From the NCBI GenBank assembly GCA_003162695.1, contig PMML01000078.1, forward strand, positions 1-43,261: a stretch of DNA of 43,261 bases, in the 5' to 3' direction. A program made the position numbers and the translations under genes. The stretch comes from Ignavibacteriota bacterium (GTDB taxonomy: Bacteria; Bacteroidota; Ignavibacteria; UBA10030). Position 1 is the stretch's first letter; each line of letters opens with the position of its first letter. The notes beneath the pieces were generated by a model. The model saw nothing but the letters and a program-made list of their open reading frames with translations, had not been told where the DNA came from and made no database searches. Below, piece by piece: positions 19,937 to 29,213 of the stretch.

Positions 19937-21211
19937 TTACAGAACGCGTTCGAGATGTGCAAGAAATCGTTCGGTGGCGCCGATATTTTCTTTAACCAGG
20001 GTCAGTGCGATTGTTCCGGCGTCGATACGATCTTCGTTTTGATCGAAAAAGCGGTGCAGGAGGGCAAGGCAATTCGTCTCATCCACAACAAATCCGCCGC
20101 CGCGCCTGACAAGCTCGATTGCTTCCTGTGAATTCATATAGCGGGGACCGTAGAGAATCGGGATACCGTACACAGCCGGCTCCAGAACATTATGGATTCC
20201 CTGGCGGAAACTTCCGCCGACATAGGCGGCCTGCGCGTAGCGGTAGAGAGGCATGAGAATGCCGACACTGTCGACAAGAATGACCTGCTCGCCGTTATAA
20301 GCGTTCATTTCTGAAAATCGAATCGGCTTTTGGCCGTTCTCCAGCTGCCGTTCGATTTGCTCAAGGGCATCGACGGTCGGTTCATGCGGTACAATGACAG
20401 CGAGAAAATTTTTATCTTCCAGCAGCATTTTTTTTATCGCCGGAAGCAGCACCTCTTCGTCTTCCGGCCACGTGCTTCCGGCGACCAGGACTTTCTTCCC
20501 GGCAAGAATATGATCGGAAATCAGCTTTTTCTGGCGTGCTTCGGCGCTCCGCTCCCATACCTGATCGTACCGCGTTTCACCGATCGCTTCGATATGCGGT
20601 TTAGAAAGATCGAACCGGCGGAATGTCGCGGCATCGCTTTCGGAAACACACAGGATGGAAGTAAACTGATCGTATAAGTAATGATGGAAATTCTTTATTA
20701 ACGGCAGGAAGCGGGAAGAGGTGCTCCGCATGGTCGCGTTTGCGATAAATGTCGGAATATTTCTCGCGTGCAGTTCCCACAAATGGTTCGGCCAGATATC
20801 GTAGCGTACCATTACCGCAGCGGTAGGTTGAACGAGATCGAGAAACCGTTTTGCATTGCTGCGGCTGTCGAAAGGGATATAGGAAATAATATCGGCAAGC
20901 TTGTAATTTTTTGAGTGATCGTATCCTGAAGGAGAAAAGAATGTGACAATAATATGGAGGTCGGTATATTTCCTTCGAAGCGCGGCGATGATCGGCTTTG
21001 CCTGTTCAAATTCTCCCATCGAAGAGGAATGAAACCAGATGCGCCGTTTATGAGTAAGTTTTTGAACGTTCCGTTCGAGCTGCTCGAAAAGATGTTTCCG
21101 GCCTTGAATGCCGCGCCGGACCTTCGGATTGACTATCCCGGCTATTGCTGCTCCAAGCCGGAAAACTCCGATGAAAAAGCCGTTATAAAAAAAATACCAA
21201 AATGCCTGCAT
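19937..21211 (-). CDS. waaA: 3-deoxy-D-manno-octulosonic acid transferase
   Basis: RIWFHSSSMGEFEQAKPII...DIWPNHLWEL...VLVAGSTWPEDEEVLLPA...AYVGGSFRQGIHNVLEPAVYG. Confidence 0.93.
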   Translation of the reverse strand: MQAFWYFFYNGFFIGVFRLGAAIAGIVNPKVRRGIQGRKHLFEQLERNVQKLTHKRRIWFHSSSMGEFEQAKPIIAALRRKYTDLHIIVTFFSPSGYDHSKNYKLADIISYIPFDSRSNAKRFLDLVQPTAAVMVRYDIWPNHLWELHARNIPTFIANATMRSTSSRFLPLIKNFHHYLYDQFTSILCVSESDAATFRRFDLSKPHIEAIGETRYDQVWERSAEARQKKLISDHILAGKKVLVAGSTWPEDEEVLLPAIKKMLLEDKNFLAVIVPHEPTVDALEQIERQLENGQKPIRFSEMNAYNGEQVILVDSVGILMPLYRYAQAAYVGGSFRQGIHNVLEPAVYGIPILYGPRYMNSQEAIELVRRGGGFVVDETNCLALLHRFFDQNEDRIDAGTIALTLVKENIGATERFLAHLERVL

Positions 21212-21373
21212 ATACTCGAAAGATTAATGAGAAATAGGTTCGCGCGCCAGTGCTTTCCGCATCAAACTGGAAACCTATTGTAGAAAAACTTTGATGGAAT
21301 TGCAAGATCAACAAATGGGAAACTGTGAACTTTAAAAACAAATTAACGGATGGACCAAACAACCGATTACCAA

Positions 21374-21925
21374 TTAACTTTTAAAATTTTCAGCGATTAT
21401 TTTGCGTATGTCTTTGAAAACAAACCAGAGACCGATACCAAGACCGGCCGTGCAAAGAAGTATGCCGGAAATGTTGACGAATGAGGCGACTGTCTCCGCA
21501 TCTTCCATCATGTCGAGCCTTTGAAAAATCCAATGCCAGTCGTGCAGCAGGTGACGGGAAATCAAGCGAAGCTGCTGGTATGGCGCATCGCCGATGTAAA
21601 TGGAAACGTTGACGGTGCTTTGTCCCATCCAGTACAGCGTAAAAGGAAGCGTACGCAAATTATTTTTTCCGAATACTATAACAGCCGCAGCGGGAATGAT
21701 AATTTGAAACAACGATCCTCCCATAAAATAAAGCAGTTCGCCGAATATGCGAAAGACCAGATGGCCGGCTTCATGTATAAAAAGGTCGATCGTATCGATA
21801 GTCCAAACAACGAACGGCATATGAGCACGTCCCGGAAATGTCTGATAGTCCGTTGCAAGATAATATGTGAAATGAGCAAGTACTGCAATCAGGCAGGCAT
21901 AGAGAATAAGTTTGAAAGTACGCAT
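21374..21925 (-). CDS. Multipass membrane protein with HExxH motif (putative membrane metallopeptidase-like)
   Basis: Start cat 21923-21925 (MRTFKLILYACL...); DLFIHEAGHLVFRIFGELLYFMGG, 4-5 hydrophobic segments. Confidence 0.65.
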   Translation of the reverse strand: MRTFKLILYACLIAVLAHFTYYLATDYQTFPGRAHMPFVVWTIDTIDLFIHEAGHLVFRIFGELLYFMGGSLFQIIIPAAAVIVFGKNNLRTLPFTLYWMGQSTVNVSIYIGDAPYQQLRLISRHLLHDWHWIFQRLDMMEDAETVASFVNISGILLCTAGLGIGLWFVFKDIRKIIAENFKS

Positions 21926-22036
21926 AATGGACAGTGAATTGTAAACAGTAAATTTTAAATGGAAACTAAGCACCAAGCACTAAGAACTTCGAACCGCAGT
22001 ACGTTGAACAGCAGCACCGCAGCACGTTACATGTTT
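21926..22036 (+). repeat. Modular low-complexity intergenic element
   Basis: gtaaacagtaaattttaaatgg / actaagcaccaagcactaagaacttcgaacc / gcagtacgttgaacagcagcaccgcagcacgtt. Confidence 0.65.
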
Positions 22037-23704
22037 TTACACCGGCAGCTTCGGTTCCGCAAATATCGTTTTCTCCCGTTCGACCGTTACGGTTCCGGAA
22101 GGAGCGCCTTTCGGCTTGCGCACATATTTCCCCTCGCACATTGTTACCGGAACGAGTTTGGAATTTTTCATCTTGCTGTAATATGCGGCGATTCCTGCGG
22201 CTTGTTCGATGGCCTGTTTGGAAACCTCTCCTTTTCCCGTTCCGGCTTTCAGCGTTACGTGCGATCCGCCGACGCCGCGCGCGTGGAACCACAAATCGTT
22301 CTTTGCCGTGTGGCGGGTCGTCAGTAAATCGTTGTTGTCGCTGCTTTTCCCCGCCCAGACCTGAAATCCGCCTGTGACCGTAAAGACCCGAAAGGGAACC
22401 GGTTCTTGTTTTTTGGTATGCCCCTGCCTGTCGATGCGTATGCCGAGTTCCGCAAAGAGCGGCGCATGTTCGTGAAGGATGGCGTGCACATCCTCTGTTG
22501 TTAAAGCTTGCTCTAAGGATTCAAGAAGAGGGAGAATGCGCCGGTGCTGCTGCTGCAGTGCCTCCCGCCGCATCGATTGCTCTTCAATAGTGCTTCGGAT
22601 TTTGTGAGCCTTTTGAAAAAACCGCTCGGCATTTTTTGCCGGCGTTAAATGAACATCCAGCGGAATTTCGATGACATCGCCGGAACCGGTCAGCACGTCT
22701 TCTACAAGAGCTTCAGCTTCTCCCTTTTGAATATGGTATAAATGTGCCGTCAAAAGTTTGCCAAACCGTTCGTACCGATCTGCGTCTTCAGCCGGAAAAG
22801 CTTCGCCGGATATTTTTTTCAGGGTGCGTTCTATCCGGTCCAGTTCCTTGTTCAAAGCTCGAAGGACGAGTTCTTTCTCCTGAACATTCTGTTCGCTTTT
22901 TTGAGAAATCGATAAAAAGATATGAACAGCTTCGGACACGGAAGAAAAAATCTGCGTGCGTAAATCTCCGAATTGCCGAAGCGGAATCAGTGCCATTCGA
23001 ACCGGGATCTGCCCGTCAAAATATATTCTCGGGGATGGTGCAGCGATGAGTTCTTCATGCAGCGTTTGAGCGGTATGAAAAATCCGTTCCATCTCATTCC
23101 GGGTGAACGTCTCCGGCAGCGCTGTTTCGGCAAGGCCGGAGCGCAGAAGAATTTCCCGGTTGAGCAGCGCCCCGAACTGCGGGAATATTTTTTTCATGAA
23201 TTGCGGCAGTGTCAGGTCTTTATACTGATCCGGTGTATGGGCAGGGGAATCGAGGTCGAAAGAAATGTGCCGCGCTGCCGGCAGCGTATAAACGGTTGTG
23301 ATGATTTCATTCTTGCGGAGAAAAGCATCGACGATAACGCTCTTTGGCGAGACCAGCAGGACGTTTCCTTTCACTCCGAACATTTGAGCAATGATGCGGC
23401 TGCCGTCTTCCAACTCCAGAAAAATCTGACGATCACTTTCGTCGATCGCAACGCTGCGGATCGTCGAGCCGCATGCCGACCGGAATAGGTCGACGGAATT
23501 TTTTTTCGCTCGTGCATAACTGTTTTGAAGGTAAAAAGCATTGTGAGATCCTTCGCAGTTGATGATGAGTACGCCGGGAAAATCACAAAATGTTACGACA
23601 AGCTCTCCACGGTCCTGTGTAAAGAGCGACTCCAGGATTTTTCCGGAAACGGCATTTTGTATTTCAAGCGCGAGCGCGCGCAATGTATAATAGTGGGCAA
23701 TCAT
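22037..23704 (-). CDS. rqcH: NFACT-family ribosome quality-control protein (RqcH/Rqc2 homologue)
   Basis: Start at internal ATG (MIAHYYTLRALALEIQ); IDESDRQIFLEL (DR pair); NFACT-R WAGKSSDNNDLLTTRHTAKNDLWFHARGVGGSHVTLK. Confidence 0.85.
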   Translation of the reverse strand: MIAHYYTLRALALEIQNAVSGKILESLFTQDRGELVVTFCDFPGVLIINCEGSHNAFYLQNSYARAKKNSVDLFRSACGSTIRSVAIDESDRQIFLELEDGSRIIAQMFGVKGNVLLVSPKSVIVDAFLRKNEIITTVYTLPAARHISFDLDSPAHTPDQYKDLTLPQFMKKIFPQFGALLNREILLRSGLAETALPETFTRNEMERIFHTAQTLHEELIAAPSPRIYFDGQIPVRMALIPLRQFGDLRTQIFSSVSEAVHIFLSISQKSEQNVQEKELVLRALNKELDRIERTLKKISGEAFPAEDADRYERFGKLLTAHLYHIQKGEAEALVEDVLTGSGDVIEIPLDVHLTPAKNAERFFQKAHKIRSTIEEQSMRREALQQQHRRILPLLESLEQALTTEDVHAILHEHAPLFAELGIRIDRQGHTKKQEPVPFRVFTVTGGFQVWAGKSSDNNDLLTTRHTAKNDLWFHARGVGGSHVTLKAGTGKGEVSKQAIEQAAGIAAYYSKMKNSKLVPVTMCEGKYVRKPKGAPSGTVTVEREKTIFAEPKLPV

Positions 23705-23883
23705 AATGGTTATCAACACCAGGTACAAAAATCCTCAAAATTGCTTGAAATAGCAATTTTATTGTGGATAACTCGTGAACAGATATGTGAAAAGTTTGTG
23801 AAAAACAATATCTTGCCGAACCCTCTATTTTTCCGTACCTTTCTTAGTCAAAACAGATTGAAAGGAATATCGTGGTTTGCAGT

Positions 23884-24753
23884 ATGACCGGCTTCGGACG
23901 CGCCGAGGTCAGCAAAAACGGCGTTACTGCCGGGGTTGAAGTTCGCAGCGTCAACAGCCGCTATCTCGATCTTACGTCAAGATTACCCAGGCAGCATACG
24001 CAGCGTGAACGCGAACTGAAAGACCTGATTCGCGGATTTCTGAGCCGGGGATCGATAAATATAACGGTTAAGCTGGAACGGGAATCGAACGGCAAGTCTG
24101 CCTTGAGGGTCAATACAGATGCCGCTCGATCGTATTATAAACTTCTGAACGATTTGCGCAAGAGCGTTCATTTGACTGAAAAAGTGAAATTAGAGCACCT
24201 GCTGAGTTTTTCAGAAATTCTCGAGCCGGTTGACGAAGAAGAGACCGGTGAGCAGGAATGGGACGTCATACAGGAGGCGGTAAAGTCGGCATTTGAGAAC
24301 TTGAATGTTATGCGCAAACAGGAAGGGCGCGAACTTGCCGCCGATCTGTCCAAACGTATACTATGGATGAGCGGTATGGTCGATCAGGTGGAAAAACTTT
24401 CAAAAGAACGGATTCCGGAAGAACGGAAAGAATTGCAGAACCGCATCACAGAGCTTGTGCAGGATAAATTTGTCATCGATCAGAACCGGCTCGAACTGGA
24501 AATCGCTCTCATAGCGGATAAACTCGATGTCACCGAAGAATGCGTGCGGTTCCGGAGTCATAACAAGTTTTTTCTCGAAGCCATGGACAAAGGGGAAGCA
24601 GTAGGGCGGAAATTAAATTTTCTGGTGCAAGAAATGAACCGCGAAGCAAATACCATCGGATCTAAAACGTGCGATGCAGCCATCGCCCATCTCGTGGTTG
24701 ATGTGAAGGAAGAACTGGAAAAAGTTCGCGAACAATTGCAGAATATCGAATAA
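23884..24753 (+). CDS. yicC: YicC/YloC-family endoribonuclease
   Basis: MTGFGRAEV...EVRSVNSRYLDLTSRLP; C-terminal GRKLNFLVQEMNREANTIGSKTCDAAIAHLVVDVKEELEKVREQLQNIE. Confidence 0.95.
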   Translation: MTGFGRAEVSKNGVTAGVEVRSVNSRYLDLTSRLPRQHTQRERELKDLIRGFLSRGSINITVKLERESNGKSALRVNTDAARSYYKLLNDLRKSVHLTEKVKLEHLLSFSEILEPVDEEETGEQEWDVIQEAVKSAFENLNVMRKQEGRELAADLSKRILWMSGMVDQVEKLSKERIPEERKELQNRITELVQDKFVIDQNRLELEIALIADKLDVTEECVRFRSHNKFFLEAMDKGEAVGRKLNFLVQEMNREANTIGSKTCDAAIAHLVVDVKEELEKVREQLQNIE

Positions 24754-24806
24754 GAACGTCCGGTTCTTTGGTATTCCGCGGGAGGAATTCAAAGAACATC
24801 AGGTGT

Positions 24807-25388
24807 ATGGTTTTCATGGCAAAAATAAAACTCATTCTGCTTTCTGCACCGAGCGGCAGCGGTAAAACGACCATTGCGAGAGAGATTTTGAGCCGTCATC
24901 CGGATATGCTGTTTTCCGTTTCCGCTACTACACGGCCTATTCGCATCGGCGAGACGGAGGGAAAAGATCATTTTTTCATGACGAAAGAAGACTTTCTGCG
25001 CCGTCGTGAAGCAGGGGGACTGGTCGAATGGGAAAAAATTTACGGCAATTATTATGGCACCCTCAAAAGCGAAATCGACCGTGCGCTCTCTCTCGGACAA
25101 ACAATGCTGTTCGATATCGATGTCAAAGGTGCGTTGTCGATTCATCGGCAATTTTCCGGCGACACGGCGATGATCTTTATCAAGCCGCCGAATTTTGAGG
25201 TACTAAAAAATCGCCTCGAAGAACGCAGGACGGAAAATCCGGAAGCGCTCAAGCAGAGACTCGATCGTGTGCAGATGGAACTGGAACAAGGAAACGCGTT
25301 TGATTATCAGGTCGTCAATGAAGATTTGCAGAAGGCGATCGAGGAAATCGATTCCATAATCATTCGCTGTACAACTGAGAGAAAATAA
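24807..25388 (+). CDS. gmk: Guanylate kinase
   Basis: LILLSAPSGSGKTTIAREIL...FSVSATTRPIRIGETEGKDHFFMTKEDF...WEKIYGNYYGT; start at internal ATG. Confidence 0.95.
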   Translation: MVFMAKIKLILLSAPSGSGKTTIAREILSRHPDMLFSVSATTRPIRIGETEGKDHFFMTKEDFLRRREAGGLVEWEKIYGNYYGTLKSEIDRALSLGQTMLFDIDVKGALSIHRQFSGDTAMIFIKPPNFEVLKNRLEERRTENPEALKQRLDRVQMELEQGNAFDYQVVNEDLQKAIEEIDSIIIRCTTERK

Positions 25389-25420
25389 AGAGTAACGTTC
25401 ATTATCAAAGGAGCATCACA

Positions 25421-25783
25421 GTGGCAGTAAAACCTGTTGCAATTAAGGAATTCACGGAATGTGCAGCCAATGTCTACGAGGCAGTTATTGTTGCATCGAA
25501 GCGTGCACGCCAGATTCACGACGACGTGAAAATCGAATTGGCGCAGCGGCTGGAAACCATTAAAGCGCTGACCGCGGCGCCGGAAACGGAAGACGATCTT
25601 GAAACGACCGTCGCAAACCCGGATCAGCTTAAAATCAGTTTGGAATTCGAAAAACGTCCGAAAGCGACCGAACTCGCATTAGATGAGTTAAGGGAAGGGA
25701 AAATCGCCTATCGCTATAAAGAGCCGATCGATTTTCTGACCAAAGAAGCAAAAGAAACCAAAGAAACTCCAGCAGAAGAATAA
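25421..25783 (+). CDS. rpoZ: DNA-directed RNA polymerase omega subunit-like
   Basis: GTG start; VYEAVIVASKRARQIHDD, conserved position between gmk and coaBC. Confidence 0.8.
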   Translation: MAVKPVAIKEFTECAANVYEAVIVASKRARQIHDDVKIELAQRLETIKALTAAPETEDDLETTVANPDQLKISLEFEKRPKATELALDELREGKIAYRYKEPIDFLTKEAKETKETPAEE

Positions 25784-25785
25784 CC

Positions 25786-27003
25786 ATGCCGCGCCTCGAC
25801 GGCAAACATATTCTTGTCGGCGTTACGGGTGGAATTGCGGCATATAAAGCCGCATACCTCGTGCGGGAGTTTATGAAAGCGGGAGCCGATGTCAAAGTCA
25901 TGATGACCGAAGCAGCGGCGCGTTTTGTCGCTCCTCTCACGTTTTCTGCGCTTTCCAGAAACCCGGTTTTTACGGATTTGTGGACCGTCAACCAATCTTC
26001 GGAATCCGATATCAGCACGCAGCATATCGATCTTGCCAACTGGGCTGATGTTCTGGTTATCGCACCGGCATCGGCAAACACCATTGCAAAGCTCACACAC
26101 GGGCTGTCCGATAATACGGTAACGGTCGTTGCGCTTGCGTCGGCGCGTCCGGTCGTCCTGGCGCCGGCGATGGATGCGGAGATGTACCTGAACTCGATTA
26201 CGCAAAAAAATCTTGCCGTTTTAAAGGAACGCGGATATTTCGTTCTTCCCGCTCCCTCGGGCGAACTTGCGAGCGGCTTGCGGGGTCCCGGCCGGCTGCC
26301 TGAGGTTGAAGCGATTGTCCAGGCCGTTGCCGCAATTCTGGATCATGCGCACCGGGATTTTCAGAAGAAAAAAATCCTTGTAACTGCCGGACCCACCTAC
26401 GAAGCGATTGACCCGGTGAGGTTCATCGGCAACCGGTCCTCCGGGAAAATGGGATTCGCAATCGCCCATGCAGCAGCACAGCGCGGTGCCGAAGTGATTC
26501 TTATTGCCGGACCCGTGCACCTGGAAACGCCGCGCAATGTCAAGCGGATCGACGTCGAATCTGCGGACGATATGCTGCAGGCGGTTAGAGCGAATGCGAA
26601 AAAATCCGACGTTATCGTTATGGCGGCAGCGGTAGCGGATTTTACTCCCGTCAGGAAAGAAAAAAACAAAATTAAAAAAGAAGGCGGCGGAGCTCCGCTG
26701 GATCTGAGACTGCTGCCTACGAAAGACATTTTGAAAATGCTCGATACGAAGAAGCGGAAGGCGGTCGTTGTCGGGTTTGCGCTCGAGACTGCAAATGAAA
26801 TCGAGAATGCTAAAAAGAAACTCAAGTCCAAAAATCTCGACCTGATCGTTTTGAATGTATACAATCAAAAAAACCGAGTTTTCGGATCCGATGTCAATAC
26901 GGTTACACTCATCGACCGTACAGGGGGGAATAAAACATTCGAGAAACTTTCCAAATTTGACGCCGCGCACCGCATTCTCGACACGGTAAAAACATTCTTA
27001 TAA
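25786..27003 (+). CDS. coaBC: Bifunctional phosphopantothenoylcysteine decarboxylase/phosphopantothenate-cysteine ligase
   Basis: KHILVGVTGGIAAYKAAYLVREF...ILVTAGPTYEAIDPVRFIGNRSSGKMGFAIA. Confidence 0.97.
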   Translation: MPRLDGKHILVGVTGGIAAYKAAYLVREFMKAGADVKVMMTEAAARFVAPLTFSALSRNPVFTDLWTVNQSSESDISTQHIDLANWADVLVIAPASANTIAKLTHGLSDNTVTVVALASARPVVLAPAMDAEMYLNSITQKNLAVLKERGYFVLPAPSGELASGLRGPGRLPEVEAIVQAVAAILDHAHRDFQKKKILVTAGPTYEAIDPVRFIGNRSSGKMGFAIAHAAAQRGAEVILIAGPVHLETPRNVKRIDVESADDMLQAVRANAKKSDVIVMAAAVADFTPVRKEKNKIKKEGGGAPLDLRLLPTKDILKMLDTKKRKAVVVGFALETANEIENAKKKLKSKNLDLIVLNVYNQKNRVFGSDVNTVTLIDRTGGNKTFEKLSKFDAAHRILDTVKTFL

Positions 27004-27028
27004 TTTCACGTCACGTACGGAATATGTT

Positions 27029-27850
27029 ATGCCGAATAAAGATGAGCTCCGGATACTGATTGCCGATACGGAAAAGTTTTTCAAACAGCAGCAGGAATTA
27101 TACGGCGATACGATATTTATAAAACAGCCGGAGGCGCCGTTGCATCCGGTCAATTTCAATACGGAAAATATGAAAAAAAAACAAACTAATCCTCCGGCAG
27201 AAACGGATATTTTTGGAAATGCACCGGAAAAATATATTGCTGCACAACCGAAAGGCCTGTCCGCATTGCCGGATGAAGCCTGGGCATCTGCATCGGATCT
27301 TCCGTCTCTCAACGGAATGATCAACACTTGCATGAAATGTTCGCTCGGGAAGACACGGAAAAAATTCGTTTTCGGCGTCGGCAATCCGAAAGCGGATGTC
27401 GTTGTTGTCGGTGAAGCGCCGGGAGCGGATGAGGACGAAAAGGGAGAACCCTTCGTCGGGCGCGCCGGTCAGCTCCTGACCAAGATACTGGAGGCGGTTC
27501 AGTTCAAGCGTGAAGAAGTTTTTATCTGTAATATTCTCAAATGCCGTCCGCCGAATAACCGCGACCCACAGCCGGAGGAAATAGAATGCTGCGAACCGTA
27601 TTTGTGGAAACAGCTGGAAATTATAAAACCGAAAATGATTCTCTGTGCAGGACGTATCGCAGGGCAGTCGCTTCTGAAAACCAAGGATTCTCTCGGAGAT
27701 TTGAGGGGAAAAATGCACGATTACCGCGGCATTTCGCTGATGGTCACCTACCATCCGGCGGCCTTGCTCAGGAATCCGAATTGGAAAAGGCCATGCTGGG
27801 AGGACGTACAACAGTTCCGGAAATTGTACGAACAAATGAAAAAGCAGTAA
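27029..27850 (+). CDS. Family-4 (4Fe-4S) uracil-DNA glycosylase
   Basis: CMKCSLGKTRKKFVFGVGNPKADVVVVGEAPGADEDEKGEPFVGRAGQLLTKIL...CNILKCRPPNNRDPQPEEIECC. Confidence 0.93.
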   Translation: MPNKDELRILIADTEKFFKQQQELYGDTIFIKQPEAPLHPVNFNTENMKKKQTNPPAETDIFGNAPEKYIAAQPKGLSALPDEAWASASDLPSLNGMINTCMKCSLGKTRKKFVFGVGNPKADVVVVGEAPGADEDEKGEPFVGRAGQLLTKILEAVQFKREEVFICNILKCRPPNNRDPQPEEIECCEPYLWKQLEIIKPKMILCAGRIAGQSLLKTKDSLGDLRGKMHDYRGISLMVTYHPAALLRNPNWKRPCWEDVQQFRKLYEQMKKQ

Positions 27851-27853
27851 ATG

Positions 27854-27922
27854 GTAGCCGGAGGCCTTAGAATGTCATTGCGCGGGAGCGTAATTCAAAT
27901 TAGGAGTAGGCGGATAAACTGC
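27854..27922 (+). repeat. Palindrome-containing dispersed repeat, copy 2 (inverted relative to copy 1)
   Basis: gtagccggaggccttagaatgtcattgcgcgggagcgtaattcaaattaggagtaggcggataaactgc. Confidence 0.85.
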
Positions 27923-28042
27923 AAACAGTAAATAGAAGTAAATAGCAAAAAAACAAAGTAACCGATAGACCAACTAACTGAACAACTGAATAACCGAACA
28001 ACGGCAGCACGTTGAACCGCAACACGTCAGCACTTTAAAAGA
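27923..28042 (+). repeat. Modular low-complexity intergenic element
   Basis: acagtaaatagaagtaaatag / aactaactgaacaactgaataaccgaacaac / ggcagcacgttgaaccgcaacacg. Confidence 0.65.
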
Positions 28043-29206
28043 ATGGACAAACAGCAAAAGCGATTTATTTCCAATTTACGCAAAGCATGGCGGGATGAGA
28101 TGGTAAGCGCCAAAAACTATCGCTCGCTTGCGGAACAGGAAAAAAATCCGGAACGCAAAGCGATTCTCGATCGAATGGCGCAAGCGGAAGACCGTCATGC
28201 AGACCGGTGGCTGAAGCGTCTGCAGGAGCTTGGAGAAAAAACGAATACTTTCGTCGAATCCCCGGCAGAAATGCTGCGGCGTCATGTGCTGATGAAAAGT
28301 TCTCCGGAAACTGCGGCACAAATGCTGGAGACAGGGGAAGCAGAAGCGGATAAGCTGTACGAAACGATGATAGCGGCGGCAGAGAACGACTCCGACCGTC
28401 AGGCTTTGCTGGAAGCACAGCGCGAAGAAAATGCTCACAGCATGATGCTGCAGGAAATGTCCCGTCCGCGCGTGAGCATGCATCCGCAGAGCAGATTAGA
28501 CCGGATTCTCGGCCGCGAGCACTGGCATGTGACTGCAGGCGGATGGATCGGTCAGGCGATTTACGGGGTCAACGACGGCCTCGGCGCTGCATTCGGCGTC
28601 GTAAGCGGCGTGGCGGGAGCGACGTCGGCGAACGGGCAGTTTATTTTATTGAGCGGGCTTGCCGCAGCAATCGCATCCGCGCTTTCGATGGGAAGCGGCG
28701 CGTACCTTGCTTCAAAATCCGAACGTGAAGTCTATCAGGCGGAACTGGACCGGGAGCGGCAGGAACTCGAGGAAAAACCGGAAGAAGAAATGGAAGAGCT
28801 GGAACTATTTTATCAGCTCAAAGGATTCTCACCGGATGAAGCGAAAAAAATGGTGCGCAAGCTTGCCGAACAGCCTGATCAACTGCTCAAAACACTTGCG
28901 CACGAGGAACTCGGATTGTCGGAACAAACATTTCCGAATCCCATGCGTTCGGCGGTCAGCGCAACCATCAGCACGGCTATCGGCGCTCTTGTGCCGGTGC
29001 TTCCTTTCTTTTTCTGGACCGGACTGAAGGGATTGGTTATTTCGTTGATCGTCAGCACACTTGCCCATTTTACAGTCGGCGCGTCGAAAGTGCTTGTGAC
29101 CGGGCGCTCGTGGATCAAGAGCGGACTGGAAATGACCGCCGTCGGATTGGGCGAGGCAATGATTACATATGCAATAGGTCTGCTTCTTGCACCTGCGTTA
29201 GGATAA
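28043..29206 (+). CDS. Ferritin-like (rubrerythrin) + VIT1/CCC1 fusion, MbfA-like membrane ferritin/metal exporter
   Basis: N-terminal four-helix ExxxxxxxxH residues (RDEMVSAKNYRSLAEQEK, AEDRHADRW); C-terminal GVNDGLGAAFGVVSGVAGA and multiple TM. Confidence 0.88.
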   Translation: MDKQQKRFISNLRKAWRDEMVSAKNYRSLAEQEKNPERKAILDRMAQAEDRHADRWLKRLQELGEKTNTFVESPAEMLRRHVLMKSSPETAAQMLETGEAEADKLYETMIAAAENDSDRQALLEAQREENAHSMMLQEMSRPRVSMHPQSRLDRILGREHWHVTAGGWIGQAIYGVNDGLGAAFGVVSGVAGATSANGQFILLSGLAAAIASALSMGSGAYLASKSEREVYQAELDRERQELEEKPEEEMEELELFYQLKGFSPDEAKKMVRKLAEQPDQLLKTLAHEELGLSEQTFPNPMRSAVSATISTAIGALVPVLPFFFWTGLKGLVISLIVSTLAHFTVGASKVLVTGRSWIKSGLEMTAVGLGEAMITYAIGLLLAPALG

Positions 29207-29213
29207 ATAAAAT

